From positions 1-16,138 of the forward strand of contig JANQHP010000066.1 of NCBI GenBank assembly GCA_028282625.1: a stretch of 16,138 nt of DNA. Direction: 5' to 3'. This DNA is from Rickettsiales bacterium. GTDB taxonomy: Bacteria; Pseudomonadota; Alphaproteobacteria; Rickettsiales; UBA8987. Below the pieces are notes generated by a model. It made no database searches and was not told the origin of the DNA. It saw only the letters and a list, made by a program, of their open reading frames with translations. Positions 15,972 through 16,138 of this stretch are shown here, in pieces (the first letter of the stretch is position 1; each line of letters starts with the position of its first letter). A program made the position numbers and the translations under genes.

Positions 15972-16138
15972 GGAAGCGCACCTGGCAAGGAGGAAGTCGC
16001 GAGGTGCATGGGATGGGCCCTGGCTACAGGGCTTCCAGCACGACGCCCCCTTTGCACTTGCCACCGTCGTGCTGGAAGCCCTGTAGCCAGGGCCTATCCC
16101 ATGCACCTCGCGACTTCCTCCTTGCCAGATGCGCTTCC
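15972..16138. repeat. Large inverted repeat, two 74-bp arms with a 19-nt loop
   Basis: The left arm (15972-16045) and right arm (16065-16138) are reverse complements at 72 of 74 positions, and both mismatches would still form G-U pairs in one of the two RNA strands. The loop is 16046-16064. Each arm also contains a smaller palindrome, GCCCTG-GCTA-CAGGGC. The right arm reaches the last base of the window, so the repeat may extend further. It lies upstream of mlaE. It could be a miniature transposable element, a very strong terminator for an unseen upstream gene, or an assembly or amplification artefact. Confidence 0.85.

Noticed and set aside
15930..16106. 59-residue N-terminal extension of mlaE
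   Set aside because: It is translated from the loop and one arm of the large inverted repeat and does not look like MlaE; the family begins near MNPLAAIGRVF.

Overview
The window reads as a chromosomal segment of an alphaproteobacterium. Two gene orders support this. The F1 part of ATP synthase stands alone as atpH-A-G-D-C, with no F0 genes beside it. The run cmk-rpsA-sppA-ihfB is also typical of the class. GC looks moderate, a little over half by eye. I cannot fix the order or family. The short palindromic intergenic repeats, of the kind that begin CTGGATCCCG and end GGGATGAC, are common in several alphaproteobacterial lineages, including host-associated ones, and do not decide it.

Every gene I support is on the minus strand, so transcription runs from high to low coordinates. 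From the right edge: a nearly perfect 74-bp inverted repeat (15972-16138) sits upstream of mlaE (15156-15929). Then come cmk, rpsA, sppA and ihfB (15050 down to 11062), which cover cytidylate kinase, ribosomal protein S1, a membrane signal-peptide peptidase and the IHF beta subunit. A 324-bp spacer follows (10738-11061) with a possible atp promoter. The ATP synthase F1 operon runs from 10737 to 3746.

The F1 operon is the odd part. Three of its four internal junctions carry an extra gene unrelated to ATP synthase: a 190-residue acidic protein between atpA and atpG, a 185-residue lipoprotein between atpG and atpD, and a 155-residue acidic protein between atpD and atpC. The first two sit within a few bases of atpG, so they are almost certainly co-transcribed with it. 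The third follows a pair of REP-like hairpins. I recognise no function for the two acidic proteins.

Downstream of atpC is a 513-bp gene-free block (3233-3745) filled with composite hairpin repeats. Beyond it lie a 676-residue membrane-anchored protein of unknown function (1202-3232) and a XerC-type tyrosine recombinase with all its catalytic residues (121-1131). A further copy of the same repeat family lies past xerC at the left edge, so this pair of genes is bracketed by same-orientation repeats. Three genes (the 676-residue protein, atpC and mlaE) lack a Shine-Dalgarno sequence and have promoter-like hexamers placed so that transcription would begin at or next to the start codon.

Most of the window is ordinary housekeeping. 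The points worth following are the interrupted atp operon, the large terminal palindrome, the repeat-bracketed xerC/unknown pair and the possible leaderless genes.
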